This document shows, piece after piece, positions 23,624 through 33,982 of a stretch of DNA of 64,000 nucleotides. The DNA lies in contig NC_090442.1 of the NCBI RefSeq assembly GCF_031143425.1, positions 427,197,776-427,261,775 of the forward strand, in the 5' to 3' direction. Both the position numbers and the translations under genes were made by a program. Source of the DNA: Pleurodeles waltl (lineage: Eukaryota > Chordata > Amphibia > Caudata > Salamandridae). The notes beneath the pieces were generated by a model. It was not told the DNA's origin and did not search any database. It saw only the letters and a program-made list of their open reading frames with translations. The number at the start of each line of letters is the position of its first letter. Within the stretch, counting starts at the first letter, position 1.

Positions 23624-26600
23624 CTACTGAAAATACTGTTGTATGACCGTGTCCCTGTTGTCCGTGTCGTCCCCGTCGTCTTCCTCCTCTTCACTCTCCA
23701 CAGGCTCCACAGCTGCTACAACACCACCATCTGGACCATCCTCCTGCAGAAAAGGCACCTGGCGTTGCAATGCAAGATTGTGAAGCATACAGCAGGCCAC
23801 GATGATCTGGCACACCTTCTTGGGTGAGTACATTAGGGATCCCCCTGTCATATGCAGGCTCCTAAATCTGGCCTTCAGGAGGCCGAAGGTCCTTTCTATG
23901 ATCCTCCTAGATCGCCCATGGGCCTCATTGTACCGTTCCTCTGCCCTGGTCCGGGGATTCCTCACTGGGGTCAGTAGCCACGGCAGGTTGGGGTAACCAG
24001 AGTCACCTATTAGCCACACACAGTGTCTCTGTAGCTGTTCCATCACATAGGGGATGCTGCTTTTTCGCATAACATACGCGTCATGCACTGACCCCGGGAA
24101 CTTGGCATTTACATGGGAGATGTACTGGTCAGCCAAACAGACCACCTGGACATTCATTGAATGGTAACTTTTCCTGTTTCTGTACACCTGCTCATCGTCT
24201 TTTGGGGGTACTAAGGCCACATGGGTCCCATCAATGGCACCAATGATGTTGGGGATATGTCCAAGGGCATAGAAGTCAGCCTTCACAGTGGCCAAATCAC
24301 CCTCCTCAGGGAAAATAATGTAGCTCCGCATGTATTTCGTCAGGGCAGACAACACTCTGGACAAAACCTTAGAAAACATAGGCTGAGACATCCCTGATGA
24401 CATGGCCACTGTTGTCTGAAAAGACCCACTTGCCAAGAAATGGAGTACTGACAGAACCTGCACCAGAGGGGGAATTCCTGTGGGTTGATGGATGGGGGAC
24501 ATCAGTGCTGGCTCCAGCTGGGCACACAGTTCATGTATAGTGGCTCGGTCAAGTCGGTAGCGAAGTATTATATGACGTTCCTCCATTGTCGACAGGTCCA
24601 CCAGCGGTCGGTACACGGGAGGATTCAGCCTCCTCCTCGCAAGTCCCAGCGGACGGTGCCTAGGAAGGACAACATGGAGCACAGAGTCAAACAACCCACA
24701 GGTACGTAACTACAGCTTCCACAGTACACGATTCTCAATGCATTGAATGGCTTGTATGAGTGGGAATGCAAGGCCTAGGCCTGTGTGACGCAGTAGAAAT
24801 AAGCCATGTGGGCCCTTGAAATGGCGGCTGCCTGACCTGAGAAGTGTGACAGTGGGATGTGAGGTCAATGCGCTGGCGTGACACACCGTGGCGGTAGGCG
24901 GTTGAAGACCGCGGCGCAAAGCCGCATTGGTTAACATCGAACCCTATGGGTTTCACGAGCCAAGCTGCGCCGGCGGTCGCGGAACGCACCGCAGCGGTAC
25001 GCGCCGCCGCGGGCGTGACCGCCATTTTCTATCTGATTAATCACTCGAGACCTGATCATCCACAGGAGAGGACCTATACTGCAAGTGCTGCTGTGAGCTC
25101 GGTCTGGGAGATACAATGGCTGCTGCGACTGGGGAAACTGCCCCTGCCTTCACTACAGAAGAGTTGGAGAAACTTGTGGATGGGGTCCTGCCCCAGTATG
25201 CGCGACTCTACGGTCCTCCAGACCAACAGGTAAGTACACAGTGTGCACGTTGAATGGGCTATGCCTGGGTTGTGTATGGTGGATGTAAGATGGTGGGGTG
25301 GGGGGACAATGACGAGTGCAAGGCACGACAGATGAGAGCATGTGCCACATGGCAAGGTTGGGGAGGGGGGGCCAATTGCATCTATCATGCGGAATATTGA
25401 TGATATTTAAATTTCCACCCTGTACATGTCAAATAGGTCAGCGCCCATCAGAAGATCGACATTTGGCGTGCCATCGCCAAGGAAGTCCAGAACCTGGGGG
25501 TCCACAACTGACGGGGCACCCACTGCCTCAAGAGGTGGGAGGACATCCGCCACGGGACCAGGAAGACCGCCGAGCCACTGCTGGGGATGGCCTCCCAACC
25601 TAGGAGGGGTGCCAGTCGTACCCTGACCCCCCTGATGTCCCGGATCCTGGCGGTGGCCTACCCCGATTTGGATGGGCGCGTGACGACATCACAGCAGAAA
25701 CAAGGGGGTGAGTACCAGCACATTCAGCTATCTTTACGCGCAGTGGAGGTGCCTGGGTGGGGGAGGAGGGCTGTGGGTGACATTAGGCCAGGGCGCTTTC
25801 TGTATTGTATTCCTCTCCTTTAGCCATGTCCCTGTGCCCCCGCCCCCCACCTCTGTACGGTGCCAGGTACAGCTAGCCATAGTCCTGCATCACCCATGTG
25901 CGTGTTTGTTGTCCCTAGACCTGTTGGCCCAGTCACAAGTACTCAATAGTGTATCCCGATTGCGCGGCTTAGTGCATGAGGCTCCTGTGTCTGTCCTCTC
26001 CGCCAACGGTGTTGACAATGCATGTACTCATCCTTTTATTATGTCTCCCCCCACCCTTTTCTTTATCTTCTTGTGCATGTGTGCTTCAGCATCATCAGGC
26101 GGAGGAGACTTGGCACCGGAGCACGAGGGAGCTGCGACTCACAAGGCCCCGGTGGGCCATGGCACAGACACCGAGGCCACCAGTGATACGGAGGGCGAGG
26201 GGAGCTTCACAACGGGGAGCCGTGGTGAAACCAGCGACACCAACACGTCCTCGGAAGGGAGCTCCCTAGCGGTGGTGGCAACATCCGTGCCCCTCGCCTC
26301 TACAGGTACAGCCGCCACCCAGCGCACCAGCTCCGCCCTCCCAGCAGCCCCTCAGCCTACGCTCCGTGCCCGCTCGCCCAAGAAGACGGGCATCTCCTTC
26401 GCCCCAGGCACCTCAGCCCCTGCCCCTGTTACCCCTGCTGCCCTCAGTGAGGAGGTCATTGACCTCCTGAGGACCATCATTGTTGGGCAGACTACCCTTT
26501 TGAATGCCATCCAGGGGGTAGAGAGGGAGGTGCATCGTAGCAATGCATACCTGGAGGGCATTCATTCGGGTCAGTCTGCCCATCAACGATCGTTCAATTC

Positions 26601-29341
26601 TCTGGCCTCAGCACTGACGGCAGCCATTGTCCCTGTTTCCAGCCTCCCTCTTCTAACTGCCTCCACCCTGTCTCTGTCTCCTGTTCCTCTGCCTATCCCA
26701 TCCACACCATCAGACCAGCCTGCACACACCTCAACATCCAAGGGCAGCTCATCCAGACATAAGCACCACAGATCACACAAACATTCACCCAAGCAACACC
26801 CAGATGCAGACATGCCAACAGCCACTACCACCTCTGTGTCCCCCACCTCCTCGTCTCCCTCCTCCCTCCCTGTGACGTCTACACTCACACCTGCATGCAC
26901 ACCACCAACAGCCAGTACACCCATCACCAGCACACCCTCCAGTACAGTCCGCACACGTGCAGTCACCACCCCCACTGCCGTTTACACGTCCCCTGTGTCC
27001 TCTCCCACTGTGTCTGTCACCCCCTCTTCCAAGACACACAAACGCAGGCAGCCACTCACCCAACAGCCAACCACCTCACGACAGCCTGCAGCCCATGCAC
27101 GTTCACCCAAGGACAGCACACCTGACTCTCCTACAACCACCTCCTCTTCCTCCACTCCCATAACCACTGCACCTACCTTTTACCTTGGTCCTAAAAAGTG
27201 TTACCTCTCCAATCTTGACCTCTTTCCCTCACCTGACCCACTTCCTCCATCTGCTAAGAGTCCCAAGAGCACCTCAGCCACCACCAGCCCGGGTTCACGT
27301 GTCAGCGTAGTCCATGGATTTTGGAGTCCCCCCTTTGCCAGCAGTGAGACATCGGTCAGCAGCAAGGGGACAGCCAGCCCCACCCCCCCCCTGGAAAGAG
27401 GACCCGGAAAGTGAGGGGCCGCCGCGGGAGGAGTACCACGGCTGCCCCCAAGGACCAAAGTTCGGACACTTCACCTGCCACAACATCCAGGGAGGCAAGG
27501 CCCAGAGAGCCACAGCGAAGGAGGGCAAGGGCAGCAGGGCGGAGAAGTCAAGCAGCAGGAGCGCGGACCAGGAGGGCCCCACAAGCCCCATCCCGGGTGT
27601 GAGGGAGGACACCCAAGGGCCCATGACACCGTCACCCAAGGGTCCAGCAACTGCACGGTCGGAGGGCGACTAAGCAGGGAGTCCTGCCCAGGTCTGACTC
27701 CCTGGAATTACAGGACAAACACCGCTGAAGAGGGCCCCGCCGTCCAGAAAGGCACCGCTGAAGAGGGCCCCGCCGTGCAGGAAGGCACCGCTGAAGAGGG
27801 CCCCGCCGTCCAGAAAGTCACAGCTGAAGAGGGCCCCGCCGTCCAGAAAGTCACCGCTGAAGAGGGCCCCGCCGTGCAGGAAGGCACCGCTGAAGAGGGT
27901 CCCGCCGTGTAGGAAGGCACCGCTGAAGAGGGCCCCGCCGTCCAGAAAGTCACCGCTGAAGAGGGCCCCGCCGTGCAGGAAGGCACCGCTGAAGAGGGTC
28001 CCGCCGTGCAGGAAGGCACCGCTGAAGAGGGCCCCGCCGTCCAGAAAGTCATCGCTGAAGAGGGCCCCGCCATGCAGGAAGGCACCGCTGAAGAGGGCCC
28101 CGCCGTCCAGAAAGTCACTGCTGAAGAGGGCCCCGCCGTGCAGGAAGGCACCGCTGAAGAGGGCCCCACCAAGACAGGCCCCGCTCCGCTGGGCCCTTCC
28201 TGTCAAGCACCGCTCCGCTGGGCCCCGCCGTCTCAAGCACCGCTCCGCTGGGCCCTTCCTGTCAAGCACCGCTCCGCTGGGCCCCGCCGTCTCAAGCACC
28301 GCTCCGCTGGGCCCTTCCTGTCAAGCACCGCTCCGCTGGGCCCTTCCTGTCAAGCACCGCTCCTCTGGGCCCTTCATCTCTGGCACCGCTCCGCTGGGCC
28401 CTTCCTGTCAAGCACCGCTCCGCTGGGCCCCGCCGTCTCAAGCACCGCTCCGCTGGGCCCTTCCTGTCAAGCACCGCTCCGCTGGGCACCGCCGTCTCAA
28501 GCACCGCTCCGCTGGGCCCTTCCTGTCAAGCACCACTCCGCTGGGCCCGCCGTCTCAAGCACCGCTCCGCTGGGCCAATGACTGTGCCGGTTCTGTGTCG
28601 TGCTAATGTTCACGCTGCACTCGGCCCACCCTGCCTCCTCCATTGCCTGTGGAGACTGTTATCCACTTGATGGACTGTGACTTTGCACTCCCCAGGATAT
28701 GACAGTGGGCAAGCCACCCACTGTTGAGACTTGAGAGACTGTGGCTTTGCACTCCCCAGGATTGGACAGTGGGCATGGTGGCCCCTTCTTGGATCTGGCG
28801 TCGTGGACTCATGTGGCTGTGGTGCCCCCTCTTCCCTCCCCCCTGAGGTGCCTGTAGTTTTGTCATCTGATGCCCCTGCAGTGTTCTCTCCAACGGACTC
28901 AGGGCTCCTGTTAGGGCTTTGCCCAAGTGTTGATACACTTCGGCCCACGGACATTTGCAAATTCTGTGACTGTGCGGGACTTTCTGCCTCTATTTCTCGG
29001 TCACGCAGTGTTTACATTTGAAATCTTTTCCATCATTTACCTATTTTGCCATGTCTTCGATGAACCTATTTTGAACATAAATGTTGTTTCTCACTTGAAT
29101 CATATCTTTTCGTTATTCCGGGGGGTTTGGGTGGGGTCACTTTGACTTGGTGCTCTGCATTGGTGTGTAGATAGTTGGGGGGTGGGTGTAATGCGTATGT
29201 GTGTGCCCGTAACCCTTCCTCCTCCCCCCCTCCCCTGTGTCGTAGGTGCAGTACTCACCGTTGTCGTCTGCGCCGGAGTTCGTACTCGTGGTAGATGAGC
29301 AGGTAGACGAGAGCGGGTAGGATGTGTAATTCGGGCTCCAT
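23624..29341 (-). CDS. Harbinger DDE transposase of copy B, 372 aa, two exons
   Basis: Exon 1 is 29341-29259 (83 nt, starts MEPELHILPALVYLLIYHEY, ends in an Arg-rich run). Exon 2 is 24659-23624. The donor (AACG/GTGAGT) and acceptor (CTTCCTAG/G) fit consensus and join in phase to give 372 residues with no stop. Catalytic residues are all present: Asp171 (GAIDGTHVAL), Asp247 (GDSGYPNLPW) and Glu283 (RRIIERTFGLLKARF). The HTH-like region IHELCAQLEP and the conserved SGSFQTTVAMSSGMSQPMFS lie before them, CCMLHNLALQRQVPF after, and an acidic tail ends the protein. The 4.6-kb intron contains the SANT-like gene on the other strand. Unlike copies A, C and E it has no intron before GDSGY. An alternative is that exon 2 is read alone from a nearby start, but no ATG precedes the conserved region closely. 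Confidence 0.85.
24880..25030. promoter_or_regulatory. GCGGT-rich block upstream of the SANT-like gene, copy B
   Basis: A dense run of GGCGGT, ACCGCC, GCGGTACGCGCC and related inverted motifs ends about 85 bp before the SANT-like start codon and lies inside the transposase intron. The same motifs fill both ends of the element. Copies A (20260-20405) and C (38360-38500) have a similar though decayed block in the same place. This looks like a promoter carrying the binding sites used at the termini. Confidence 0.5.
25116..27414 (+). pseudogene. SANT/Myb-like second accessory gene of copy B (single stop)
   Basis: Three exons: 25116-25229 (114 nt), 25437-25707 and 26090-27414, with good GT-AG sites in matching phases. 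The only break in 570 codons is a TGA at 25509-25511 (CGA in the likely ancestor, a CpG change). Exons 1 and 2 form a trihelical SANT-like domain (APAFTTEELEKLVDGVLPQY, then HQKIDIWRAIAKEV and HCLKRWEDIRHGTRKT). Exon 3 encodes a long Ser/Thr/Pro-rich region with a helical island (EEVIDLLRTIIVGQTTLLNA) and ends in a basic stretch. It differs clearly from the first Myb-like protein. DNA binding is inferred from the domain; the role in transposition is unknown. Confidence 0.8.
27717..28172 (+). repeat. 33-bp minisatellite, about 14 copies
   Basis: The unit GCTGAAGAGGGCCCCGCCGT plus 13 bases (CCAGAAAGTCACC and variants) repeats head to tail. Because 33 is a multiple of three, both strands stay open (11-residue repeats such as AEEGPAVQKVT on +). 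It follows the SANT-like gene of copy B; nothing shows it is translated. Units alternate two main variants. Confidence 0.9.
28178..28577 (+). repeat. 29/30-bp minisatellite, about 14 copies
   Basis: The unit begins GCACCGCTCCGCTGGGCCC and ends either TTCCTGTCAA or CGCCGTCTCAA, the two forms alternating. It adjoins the 33-bp array and shares short G+C-rich words with it (GGGCCCCGCCGTC), so one array may have seeded the other. Confidence 0.88.
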
Positions 29342-29776
29342 GCTGTCCTCCGTCCTAGTGGAGAGTATAGAGGTGAGCGTTTTCCCGTTCGTAGTCTGTT
29401 TCCGCCGTGTTTTTATCGGCGGGGCTCCCGCCCCGGATGAGGTGGCGGATTGGTGAGTTGTGATAGGGTGGGCGGTACATTGTCTGCCGCCTGCCTGTTG
29501 GCGGTGACCGCCGCGCTGTTTGTCTGTCCCGCCGTGGCGGTCGGAGTGGTAAAGTGGCGGGCTCTGTTGGCGGTTCCCGCCAGGGTCAGAATTCCATTTT
29601 TTGAACCGCCAGACTGTTGGCGGGTTGGCCGCCGCTTTATCACCGACCGCCAGGGTCAGAATGACCCCCTCTGTGTTGGACTTGCTGTACCAACTAGTTT
29701 TGACTAGTTTTGACCCTGTCTGTTGTAGTATGGTACATGTGGATGACATACTTTCTTATCAATGTCATCCATGCAG

Positions 29777-29887
29777 GTCAAAGCCCATCAGAAAAAGGAG
29801 ATTTGGTGTGCCATTGCCAAGAAAGTGCATGCCCTGGGGTCCACAGCCAGAGGAGCACCCTCTGTCAGAAGAGGATAGCCACAAGGG
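29777..29887 (+). pseudogene. SANT-like gene exon 2, copy A (frameshifted)
   Basis: After an ATGCAG acceptor the frame reads VKAHQKKEIWCAIAKKVHAL, matching exon 2 of B, then breaks up at the arginine-rich segment and ends before a GTAAGA donor. The exon is much shorter than in B because of an internal deletion. It now lies 9 kb from its exon 1 owing to the B insertion. Confidence 0.65.
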
Positions 29888-29889
29888 GG

Positions 29890-31550
29890 TAAGAACAGAC
29901 TTCAGTCATGGTTGTCACTTTGCCAGGTGATTGATTGAAGGAACTGGATGTTGTCTCAGACAATTTGGTAAGTGCAACATGCCATATACGACACACAGGA
30001 GTGCACATCCATATGTATTTAGAGGCATGTCACTCAACTATATTGTTCCCTCAGTGCAATTGCATTTACTGGTGCACATATGACTGTGTCATATGTGTCC
30101 CACTATACTGCATGTTCCACTTAGATGATTGAAAATATCCACTAACATTTAATTTTTCCCAATGTAATGGTGATAAGGTGTGTAGGTCCTTGTACTCTGT
30201 CCTCTGCAATGTCTGAATATTTCTCTTGTATTGCATCATAGGGCAGACATATATTATTCATTACTATCTTACTAATACATTGTGATAAGTGACAGCAGCA
30301 TGTGAGGCTGTGATGTCCATCTGACATACATGACCTACATGGTTAACATCTTCACGCCTATTACAAGTTATTCCCCCTTGGTAAATGGGGGAGTACAGGG
30401 ACATTGGTGATGCCTCATCAGATTTAGACAACATGCATGTTAGATACCATTGATGTGTTCCAACATTTCTATGGGTGAACACATGTTGATAGCATAAGCT
30501 AGGAATGTTACAACTTTATTAATGTTCTGTGAGTGGAAAGTGGCCACACAGCATTTTCCTCGGGCATGCTTTTGTAGGCATTACGCATGGGCAATGGTAG
30601 CCTACTCATGTGTTCATACTTGACAGATATGTATCTACATCATGTACCATTGTAAAAGGTTTAGGAAAGAATCTACATTGCAAATTGTTATGTATACGTG
30701 CATTTGCTATGAAGGATGTGGCAAATGTGTCCTAGCTATTTGGGAGACTAATGTTGGCCTGGATACCTATATGGTGCTGAGGTGGTGGTTCAGACACACA
30801 TGTGAGTAGTTATTTACGTGTACCTGGGCTTGGGACTTGCATCATGGTAGGTGTACCTGTCATGGTAGCAACAGATGTGCTTTGGCACACAAAATATACC
30901 ACAGAGAAATGTAAGGATTGCCATGTCTGATATATACTCACTCAAAGATGGACACATAGCATGATGAGGTAGGTCTGATTGTCATATTGCAACACAGTTT
31001 AGTTTTCCATATTTCTGGTACACTCTGATAGACATCTTGTCTTGTGGTAGTGTGTGGGGCATAGGTCAGAGGCAACTTGTCCCTTACTTAACAGATGATG
31101 TTAGTTGTCTGACCTAGTTGTCTATGTCTACTCTATTGTTCAATCCATGATACATCATAATTGGCGCACGTGTGTGACTTGTATTCTGAATCCTTTACCT
31201 TAACTAGCAATACATGACAATGCGAGGACTTACAGGTTTGAATAGGTCCATTGTGTATGTCTATAAGTATATGAAATGATGTAGGTTTGGCATGTCTACA
31301 CCAGGCTTGCTTCCCTTTACTTTCCGACATGTGTAATAACCTGGTATATGACATCAGGTTAAAAGTATTTGTACGTGTTGAGTATGTGTTCATGATCTAT
31401 CTTGAGTAATTTGTAGTGACATGATATTGGCACTTTACTGGCACTACCTGGGGGTATTGTTGACCAGGATGTAATGTGATTTATATGTACTTTATGATGG
31501 AAGTGTTATCTTGTGAATGTGATGACCATACCTGACTTTGTGCTTTTCAG
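29890..31550. other. Intron 2 of the copy A SANT-like gene; no gene seen
   Basis: AT-rich sequence between exon 2 and exon 3 of the copy A gene. The matching intron in B is only about 0.4 kb, so A has either expanded or taken an unidentified insertion here. Confidence 0.4.
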
Positions 31551-32945
31551 CATCTGCACCGGCAGACGAAGGAGACGTGGTACAGCCAAGCTTCTGGCCA
31601 CGGGACCTCCAGTCACGAGAACACCAACAGTGAGGGAACCAGTGGCCTGGAGTGCGAGGGGAGTTCCACAGGGGAAACCGGATCCACTATATCTTCTTTT
31701 GAATCCTCCTCCAGTGGCCACTTCCTGGTGGTGGTGGATCCATTGGGGATGACCCCTGTAGCATCTCTGTCCACCATCCCCCATTCTATCACTGCCCTCC
31801 ATGTAGCTCCCCACCCAGGTGGCCATTCTCGTACAACCAAGAGGGTGGGTATCTCCTTAGCTACAGACACCTCTGCCCCAGCCCCTGTTAGCACTGCTGC
31901 CCTCTTCAATCATGAAGCCCCAGTGAGGAGGCTGTTGACCTCCTGAGGTCGATCTCTGTGGGTCAGTCGACCATTGTGAATGCCATTCAGGGATTGGCAA
32001 CTCAAATTCAACAGAGCAATGCATTCCTGGAGGGCATTCACGGTGCACTGGCAGGCCTACAGAAATAATTTCAGGCTCTGGCCTCCACAGTGACAGCAGC
32101 CAGTCACACTTTGTCTAACATCCCCCCTCCACCTTTCTCTTCCCAATCCAAATACCCCCTTCCCCGACCCAGTCGAAGCACACAAACAGACAGGCATGCA
32201 TCCACCTCAATATCCATGGGTAGTGCACCACAAGACACACCACCAGCACGCACACAGATAACATCCACTTGCAGACATAGCAAAAGACACGACCTGCCCT
32301 GAAGCCCCCACGACCCCCAGCATCACAGACACAACACCTAGCACACCTGCAGCCACCAAACCAACATTCACTGATTCAGCCACCAAACCTATCCTACCCA
32401 CAGACATCACCCCAGTAGACCCTCAGACATCTACCTCAGTCACCATATCCACAGACACCACAACCACTGACATGCCTACATGCAGCACACCTACCATTCC
32501 TGCACCCCAACAGACAGCCACCCACCCACTACAACATCCTCCAGCTACTCCACACCCTCTCAGCCCAAGAAACATAAACATCCGCACTCACCTCTATGAG
32601 ACACCCACCACCCACAAGCACACCTCCCTCAAACACACACCCAAAACCATCCACATCAACACATTATACAACCACTCCCTCACCCTCCAATCCCAAACCC
32701 CCTTCAAATGACGGTGCCTGTGTATCCAAGAAAACTCCTTTCAGAGTTTGACCTTTTCTCTACTCTTCCTCTCTCCATCTGTTTCTCTACCCAAGCCCAT
32801 CCCTTCTACCTCCAAGACCTCCCCTACCCCCTGCCAGCACCCATGCCCCTCCCCCACCAAGAAGAAGTCCACCCCTCCCAAACAGATCTGCCCCCTTCCA
32901 AGCCCAAGCCTAAACCCCCCTCCCAAGCCCAAGCCTAAACACCCC
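31551..32945 (+). pseudogene. SANT-like gene exon 3, copy A (decayed)
   Basis: The exon follows a TGCTTTTCAG acceptor. ASAPADEGD-like residues, a Ser/Gly-rich stretch, the EAVDLLRSISVGQSTIVNA-like helix (after frame correction, near 31920-31990) and a Pro/Thr-rich region (32100-32945) parallel exon 3 of B. Several frameshifts are present. The end is a low-complexity Pro/Lys/Ser run around 32860-32945. Confidence 0.6.
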
Positions 32946-33079
32946 CTCCCAAGAATAAGCACAACCCTCCCCTCCCCCACCACCTCCCATGGATCCCTGA
33001 GTTGCCTGCCTGCCCCCTTGATGTCCCTACCCATGGAGGTTAGATGGCAGTCAGGAATCAAGTGGGGCACCATGTAGTG

Positions 33080-33890
33080 CCTCTGGCACTGTTTGCACCA
33101 ACTATGGGCTGGGCCACGGCCTTGGACATTGTTTTTAAATAACGGTTTTCACATAAAGGAAAAACCAACCAGTTGGATTTAACGTCCAGCCTTTCCTTTC
33201 CTAGGTTTGAGTTGTTCATGGCTGACATTGGTTGTGGCAGTATTTGTGGGTGTGTGCTGCTTGTGGTTCAGGTATTGTCTGAGAAGTCTGTGAGGTTGTG
33301 TGCAGTGCTTTTATCCCCCAGAGATTGTGTGTGTTTTGTGGGAGGGATGTGGGTATGCAGCTGATTCGCTGTTGTCATGGTGGTTTGTTGTGTTAGTATT
33401 GATATGTGTTTTGTTGTAGTGTTGTGTGGCTTCATGTGTTTGGCCTGATTGAGTCTGTGTGTATTGTGCATGGCATAATGGGTTTGGTGCACTGTGTGTG
33501 TGTGTGATATGTATGTGGATTGCTAGGATGTTTGATGATGTAAATGTGTGTGTTTCTTCACAGATGGTTGTATTTTGTTTTGTATGTGTGTGGAGTTCCT
33601 GGCCAGTTTCAAATTGTGAGTGTTTGACATGTTTACATATTTGTGCAGTTGTGGTGTTGTTATGAGTTCATTTGTTGTATGTGAATTGTGCTGTGTTACC
33701 GTGTATCAGTTTGTGTCATTTATGTGTGGTGCGTGTGTGTGCTGCTTGCAGTATACGTGCTGTGTAAGTGTGGTTGTGTTTGTTGCTGTATGTGTGTCAC
33801 TGTTCTGTTATGTGTGAGTTTAGCCCTCCCCATTGTATTTTATGTAACAGTTGTAATTTGTACATTTTACTAATGTAACTGGTGAGTGTA
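33080..33890. other. GT-rich tail region of copy A
   Basis: About 600 bp (33220-33830) is strongly biased to TGTG on the + strand and codes for nothing recognisable. It occupies the place where B has its minisatellites and C its 82-bp array, so this stretch evolves quickly in the family. Confidence 0.5.
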
Positions 33891-33899
33891 TCTACTTAC

Positions 33900-33982
33900 C
33901 ACTGTTCTCTTCCTTGTTGGTGATGATTCCGGTGTCTTTCGGCAAGCAGGAGCAGCGGGATGATGTCTACTGGTGGTTCCAT
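33900..33982 (-). pseudogene. Transposase exon 1, copy A
   Basis: Starts MEPPVDIIPLLLLAERHRNH and ends at a CAGTG/GTAAGT donor. The length (83 nt) and phase equal exon 1 of copy B, and the MEP....PLLL pattern is shared. The exon itself is open, but the main exon of copy A is broken. Confidence 0.7.

Larger units (their letters stand above)
21037..29669 (+). mobile_element. Harbinger transposon B, best-preserved three-gene copy (8.6 kb)
   Basis: The first 16 bases (AGGGGTCATTCTGACC) match the reverse complement of the right end (GGGGGTCATTCTGACC) at 15 positions, and similarity continues through GGCGGT. TCT flanks both ends (21034-21036, 29670-29672), a perfect 3-bp target duplication. It sits in the SANT-gene intron of copy A. 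It carries three genes: Myb-like (+, intact), transposase (-, intact, two exons 4.6 kb apart) and SANT-like (+, one stop). Two minisatellites lie at 27.7-28.6 kb. GCGGT/ACCGC motifs crowd both ends and one internal block. Confidence 0.92.

Noticed and set aside
23624..24694. A domesticated host HARBI1 gene
   Set aside because: The gene lies between intact terminal repeats with a target duplication, next to its Myb partner; it is a transposon copy.
25509..25511. TGA as a selenocysteine codon in the SANT-like gene
   Set aside because: One C-to-T change from Arg (CGA) in a CpG explains it, and there is no reason to expect selenocysteine in a DNA-binding linker.
27717..28577. A CRISPR-like array
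   Set aside because: Repeats are contiguous without unique spacers, and the context is a eukaryotic transposon.
27670..28581. Long open frames on both strands (about 200 codons each)
   Set aside because: They come from a 33-bp repeat whose length is a multiple of three; no start context, domain or conservation in copies A and C.
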